DNA from: a bacterium
GTDB lineage: Bacteria; Desulfobacterota; GWC2-55-46; S146-80; JALXFI01
Assembly: GCA_027069035.1 (NCBI GenBank)
Contig: JALXFI010000094.1
Span: 1-7,692, forward strand
Length of the DNA stretch: 7,692 bases
Direction: 5' to 3'
Part shown: one piece after another, positions 5,116 to 7,692 of the stretch
Layout of the letters: every line of letters starts with the position of its first letter
Position numbering within the stretch: the stretch's first letter is position 1
Program-made: the position numbers and the translations under genes
The notes under the pieces: generated by a model
What the model saw: the letters and a program-made list of their open reading frames with translations, nothing else
Told to the model about the DNA's origin: nothing
Database searches by the model: none

Positions 5116-7026
5116 TTATGCCCTTTGTTGTATATTGTCAACCATGAGTTTTGTAACAGCTTTTGTAAATCCGGTGGGGTCTTTTAATTTTGAACCCTCA
5201 AGGACAAGCGCCTGATTATAGAGTAAATAAGAGTAATCCTTAAGGGTCTTGTCCTTTTTATCCTTTTCAAAGATAGAACTCATAACTTCAAAAATAGGAT
5301 GAGATGGATTTAGCTCAAGTATCATCTTCTCTTTGTTCACAGGCTGCCCCATTGATTCCAGAAGTTTTTGCATTTGCGGATCCATGGCTCCTTCATCTGC
5401 CACGAGACAGCAGACGGAATCCTTAAGCCTTCCTGAAAGCCTTACATCTTTGACATCATCGCGCAGATAATCTTTTATAAGTTCAATAAGCTTCTTATAC
5501 TTCTTCCCTGCCTTCTTTTTTTCTTTATTCTCGGATTTATCAAGCTCTATATCACCCTTGATTACGGATTTGAATTTTTTACCCTTGTACTCGAACTGGC
5601 TCATTATTATATCATCGATATCGTCGAGCATTATAAGGACTTCAAACCCTTTATCCTTGAATGTTTCAAGATAGGGTGAGTGCAGCGCCTCCTCGAATGA
5701 GGAAGCCGTTATGTAGTAGATACTGTCCTGCCCTTCCTTTATATTGGCAATATAGTCTTGCAAAGTTGTGTGCTCATCCTTTTTGGTCTTGGTGGAAGGG
5801 AATAACAAGAGTTCGCCGATGGTCTCTCTCCTTTTTAAGTCGAAATGTATCCCCTCCTTTAATATTCTGCCGAACTCTTTATGGAATTTAATGTATTTAT
5901 CGTACTCATTCTTTTTCATCTCACTAAGGGTATCAAGAACCTTCTTTGTTATGCTGTTTTTAATGATCTCGATCTGACGGTTGTTTTGAAGCAACTCCCT
6001 TGACACATTGAGCGGCAGATCGGAGGAGTCGACCACACCCTTTACAAACCTTAAGTATGGGGGAAGCAGCTCTTCACAATGGTCCATTATCTTTACCCTT
6101 TTAACATATAGGGTGGGGCCTATCTTGTATTCCTTGAAATAGATATCAACAGGCCTTATAGAAGGTATGTAGAGGATCGAGTTGAACTCGGATGTCCCTT
6201 CGGCCTTGTAATGTATCACCTTAACGGGATCAGAGAAATCATGTGAAATATGTTTGTAGAATTCGTTATATTCGCTCTCGGTTATATCCGATTTGTCTTT
6301 GAGCCATATGGCCTTTCTGGAGTTAAGTGTCTCCTCTTCTTTAAACTTTACCTTTTTACTCTTGTCTATTCTACCCTCCTCTTCTTTCTCTATGTCCATT
6401 ACTATGGGATGTTCGATAAAATCCGAGTATTTTTTTATAATACTTCGTATTTCCCATTCTTTAAGGTAATCCTTTTCATCTTCCTTGAGATGGAGAATAA
6501 TATCCGTCCCTTTGTTTTCTTTATCTATATCTTCTACGGTAAAAGACCCGTCCGCGGTTGATTCCCATTTAACCCCTTTATCCCTGGCTGTGCCTGCCCT
6601 TCTTGAAACGACGCTTACTTTATCTGCCACCATGAAGGAAGAATAAAACCCTACGCCGAATTGTCCGATAAGTTCGGCGTTTTCCTGTATTTTTTTGTCT
6701 TGTATGGCCGCAAGGAACTCTTTTGTTCCTGAGTGGGCTATTGTGCCGAGTTCCCTTACTGCATCATCCTTTGTCATGCCGATACCGTTGTCGCTTACCG
6801 TTAAAGTTCTGGCCTCTTTATCTGCAATTATCTTTATCTTCCATTCTTTGTCACCTTCAAGTATGTCTTTGTTTGTCAGCGATTCAAACCTTGCCTTGTC
6901 GATTGCATCAGAGGCGTTGGAGATAAGCTCCCTTAAGAATATTTCTTTATGTGAATAGAGTGAATGTACCATAAGATCGAGGATCTGTTTAACTTCTGTC
7001 TTGAATTTCATCTTTTTTACTGTCAT
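5116..7026 (-). CDS. htpG: Molecular chaperone HtpG (bacterial Hsp90)
   Basis: This 636-residue protein is a full-length Hsp90 (the E. coli protein has 624). It is a cytosolic homodimeric ATP-driven chaperone. The N-terminal GHKL ATPase domain shows FLRELISNASDA with the likely catalytic E33 and Mg-binding N37, DNGIGM (79-84), GTIAHSGT (94-101) and the GQFGVGFYSSF lid segment (121-131). The middle domain carries RPVDIYFKEYKIGPTLYVKRV (about 291-312) and SSDLPLNVSRELLQNN (334-349), with R343 as the likely gamma-phosphate-sensing arginine. The C-terminal dimerisation domain follows a lysine-rich segment near 505-520 and ends in VDNIQQRA, without the eukaryotic MEEVD tail. All key residues seen are intact. 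The start at 7026 has an AAGGAAGGA site (7037-7045) with 10-base spacing. The promoter at 7192-7219 implies a leader of about 160 nt. I found no CIRCE element and no correctly spaced sigma-32 promoter. Confidence 0.97.
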   Translation of the reverse strand: MTVKKMKFKTEVKQILDLMVHSLYSHKEIFLRELISNASDAIDKARFESLTNKDILEGDKEWKIKIIADKEARTLTVSDNGIGMTKDDAVRELGTIAHSGTKEFLAAIQDKKIQENAELIGQFGVGFYSSFMVADKVSVVSRRAGTARDKGVKWESTADGSFTVEDIDKENKGTDIILHLKEDEKDYLKEWEIRSIIKKYSDFIEHPIVMDIEKEEEGRIDKSKKVKFKEEETLNSRKAIWLKDKSDITESEYNEFYKHISHDFSDPVKVIHYKAEGTSEFNSILYIPSIRPVDIYFKEYKIGPTLYVKRVKIMDHCEELLPPYLRFVKGVVDSSDLPLNVSRELLQNNRQIEIIKNSITKKVLDTLSEMKKNEYDKYIKFHKEFGRILKEGIHFDLKRRETIGELLLFPSTKTKKDEHTTLQDYIANIKEGQDSIYYITASSFEEALHSPYLETFKDKGFEVLIMLDDIDDIIMSQFEYKGKKFKSVIKGDIELDKSENKEKKKAGKKYKKLIELIKDYLRDDVKDVRLSGRLKDSVCCLVADEGAMDPQMQKLLESMGQPVNKEKMILELNPSHPIFEVMSSIFEKDKKDKTLKDYSYLLYNQALVLEGSKLKDPTGFTKAVTKLMVDNIQQRA

Positions 7027-7100
7027 TGTTTCTTTATCCTTCCTTATTTTAGTGAATTGTATTTGTTCTGAAGAACTTGAATTTAAAAAGTTAAAATTGT

Positions 7101-7163
7101 ACTCTTGGAATAAAACTCTTTAGGTTTTAAATCCGGTTATATCGGGGTTTGTATTTCAAGAGT
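7101..7163 (-). promoter_or_regulatory. Foldable segment of the htpG 5' leader
   Basis: On the + strand ACTCTTGGAATA (7101-7112) and TATTTCAAGAGT (7152-7163) form a 12-base inverted repeat with one mismatch and a 39-base interval. If transcription starts at the predicted htpG promoter, both arms lie inside the 5' leader RNA and could form an 11-pair stem about 75 nt upstream of the start codon. ACTCTT is also repeated directly at 7115-7120, so an alternative pairing register is possible. The stem does not cover the ribosome binding site. Its role is unknown. Confidence 0.4.
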
Positions 7164-7190
7164 TTGACATTCGTATATTTCTAATATAAG
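7164..7190 (+). promoter_or_regulatory. Promoter-like pair on the + strand opposing the htpG promoter
   Basis: A perfect TTGACA (7164-7169) is followed, after 15 bases, by TATAAG (7185-7190, five of six matches). The spacing is short for sigma-70. Transcription would start near 7197 and run rightward through the stacked hairpins at 7228-7400, antisense to the end of the right-edge gene. No + strand protein gene follows, so any product would be a non-coding RNA. AT-rich composition makes a chance match likely enough to keep confidence low. Confidence 0.28.
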
Positions 7191-7191
7191 T

Positions 7192-7219
7192 AATATAGGC
7201 AAAGTAAAGAAAAAGTCAA
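7192..7219 (-). promoter_or_regulatory. Probable sigma-70 promoter of htpG
   Basis: Read on the - strand, TTGACT (7219-7214) and TATATT (7197-7192) are separated by 16 bases, each matching its consensus at five of six positions. The inferred start is near 7185, giving a leader of about 160 nt before the htpG start codon. This is the best promoter match I see upstream of htpG. Confidence 0.55.
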
Positions 7220-7227
7220 ATTAAACC

Positions 7228-7251
7228 CAAATCCCGCGATAGCGGAATTTG
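7228..7251. repeat. Short hairpin (CCGC-GATA-GCGG core)
   Basis: CCGC (7234-7237) and GCGG (7242-7245) enclose a GATA loop. After one C/A mismatch the flanking CAAAT (7228-7232) pairs with ATTTG (7247-7251), making nine pairs in all. On the - strand it is followed by a T-rich but interrupted tract (TTTAATTTGACTTTTTC), so it could act as a weak terminator just before the htpG promoter, ending transcription arriving from the right-edge gene. It abuts the nested inverted repeat with one base between them. Confidence 0.5.
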
Positions 7252-7252
7252 A

Positions 7253-7373
7253 AAATTGGCAATACATCTTTAACTGCTGTGTTTTAGGCGATTTTCTCTC
7301 TCACCGTACCGGTTATGTACGTTTCAAAAGAAAAATAGCCTGCGGCCTTGCATTTAAAACGTCTTGCCAATTT
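7253..7373. repeat. Nested inverted-repeat domain of 121 bases; candidate structured RNA or MITE
   Basis: AAATTGGCAA (7253-7262) pairs perfectly with TTGCCAATTT (7364-7373). Inside it, AC (7264-7265) pairs with GT (7361-7362), GTTTT (7281-7285) with AAAAC (7356-7360), AGGC (7286-7289) with GCCT (7338-7341), and ATTTT (7291-7295) with AAAAT (7332-7336). The apical CGTAC (7305-7309) pairs with GTACG (7317-7321) around a 7-base loop. All these pairings are nested and mutually compatible, which is more than chance usually gives in 121 bases. No long reading frame is present. It could be a structured non-coding RNA, a leader or terminator structure of the neighbouring genes, or a decayed miniature inverted-repeat transposable element. 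I match it to no known RNA family. Confidence 0.5.
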
Positions 7374-7374
7374 A

Positions 7375-7400
7375 CCCAAAAACCTATCTCTGTTTTTGGG
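7375..7400. terminator. Perfect 9-bp hairpin behind the right-edge gene, with an alternative fold
   Basis: CCCAAAAAC (7375-7383) pairs perfectly with GTTTTTGGG (7392-7400) around an 8-base loop. Read on the - strand it begins 17 bases after the stop codon of the right-edge gene, where a terminator is expected, but no T run follows. The AAAAACCTATCTCT segment (7378-7391) can instead pair imperfectly with AGAGATTTAGTTTTT (7405-7419), which excludes the first hairpin. Confidence 0.4.
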
Positions 7401-7417
7401 CAAAAGAGATTTAGTTT

Positions 7418-7692
7418 TTAAGGCAAGATAACCATATAAAAATACGTGGCACTGCGCCCTGTCAGTTTATTTACACCCTTTACGCCGATCCTGTTTATCT
7501 TTCTTCTAAGTTTAGGGATGTTTAAGATAGAGAGTCTTTTAGTCTCAGGGGAAATAACAGGTTTTAACCATCCAAACTCTGAGATGTAGATTTCAATATC
7601 CTTATATCTTTCCTCATCGCTTAAGCCTATCTCGAACTTTTCCGGCGGGTTATGCTTTAATATTCCGTAAGATGGGCGGATATATTCAGGGT
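7418..7692 (-). CDS. C-terminal 90 residues of an unrecognised protein, 5' end outside the window
   Basis: Reading the - strand from base 7690 gives 90 codons ending in TAA at 7420-7418; two further bases at the window edge belong to an incomplete codon. The visible part starts PEYIRPSYGILKHNPPEKFEIG, continues with a charged segment (SDEERYKDIEIYISEFGWLKP), a basic helical-looking stretch (NIPKLRRKINRIGVKGVNKL) and ends TGRSATYFYMVILP. The composition is that of a real soluble protein rather than a chance frame: no stops, mixed charged and apolar residues, and an aromatic-rich end. Such tails occur in methyltransferase-like and glycan-modifying enzymes, but I recognise no motif and assign no function. 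It lies on the same strand as htpG but is separated from it by 391 bases that include a promoter for htpG, so the two are probably not one operon. Confidence 0.65.
   Translation of the reverse strand, partial: PEYIRPSYGILKHNPPEKFEIGLSDEERYKDIEIYISEFGWLKPVISPETKRLSILNIPKLRRKINRIGVKGVNKLTGRSATYFYMVILP

Larger units (their letters stand above)
7027..7417. other. Intergenic region of 391 bases with promoters and stacked inverted repeats
   Basis: No protein gene is visible between htpG and the right-edge gene; the small frames here are a few codons long. From right to left, reading with the flanking genes on the - strand, it contains a 9-bp hairpin (7375-7400), a nested inverted-repeat domain (7253-7373), a short hairpin (7228-7251), the htpG promoter (7192-7219), and the htpG leader with a long-range stem (7101-7112 with 7152-7163) and a GTTCT/AGAAC mini-palindrome (7065-7076). 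It also holds a promoter-like pair on the + strand (7164-7190). Confidence 0.7.

Noticed and set aside
7139..7160. Sigma-32-like boxes upstream of htpG (CTTGAAA and CCCCGATAT on the - strand)
   Set aside because: The two boxes are only 6 bases apart, whereas sigma-32 promoters need about 13-17, so they cannot work as one promoter.
7027..7219. CIRCE element (HrcA operator) before htpG
   Set aside because: No TTAGCACTC-N9-GAGTGCTAA dyad is present; the ACTCTT repeats are direct and lack the consensus.
7310..7373. c-di-GMP (GEMM-I) riboswitch on the - strand, suggested by GGCAAGA and GCAAGGCCGCAGGCTA
   Set aside because: The first hairpin with its GAAA loop and the GGGACGC junction are missing, and the closing segment does not match the consensus, so the resemblance is limited to short GC-rich words.
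1..7692. CRISPR array, tRNA, rRNA or insertion sequence
   Set aside because: No regularly spaced repeats, cloverleaf, rRNA signature or transposase-like frame was seen on either strand.

Overview
The window looks like chromosomal DNA of a moderately AT-rich Gram-negative bacterium. Three features support this: a TIGR03546/TIGR03545 gene pair, a family I know only from outer-membrane bacteria; a DUF502 inner-membrane protein; and a protein ending in a PEP-CTERM sorting signal, which implies an exosortase elsewhere in the genome. The style recalls Deltaproteobacteria-like or Nitrospirota-like lineages, but no marker here fixes the phylum.

Layout from left to right. (1) Bases 2-283 (+) hold the 3' part of a small conserved gene, followed by a hairpin terminator (294-314). 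(2) A candidate promoter (338-365) leads into a two-gene operon, TIGR03546 (416-937) and TIGR03545 (934-2748), joined by an ATGA stop/start overlap. (3) A convergent DUF502 gene (2752-3309, -) ends 3 bases from it. (4) A 368-base AT-rich spacer contains a perfect 20-bp palindrome and a weak sigma-54-like site. (5) A second + strand pair encodes a PEP-CTERM protein (3678-4589, TTG start) and an overlapping PilZ-domain protein (4582-4959). (6) htpG (Hsp90) occupies 5116-7026 (-). It has a good sigma-70-type promoter at 7192-7219 and a leader of about 160 nt that can fold. (7) The right edge holds the C-terminal 90 residues of an unrecognised protein (7418-7692, -).

How the genes work together. 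The TIGR pair probably forms one cell-envelope module, with a multi-span membrane protein beside a single-anchor AsmA-like protein. The PEP-CTERM/PilZ pair suggests a surface or exopolysaccharide-linked protein made together with a c-di-GMP receptor. HtpG is a general chaperone and is not obviously linked to the rest.

The most unusual non-coding stretch is 7228-7420, between the right-edge gene and htpG. It contains a run of adjacent inverted repeats: a hairpin, a nested 121-base palindromic domain closed by a perfect 10-bp stem, and a 9-bp hairpin with a mutually exclusive alternative pairing. It could be an undescribed structured RNA or a miniature inverted-repeat element. The sequence alone does not decide between them.
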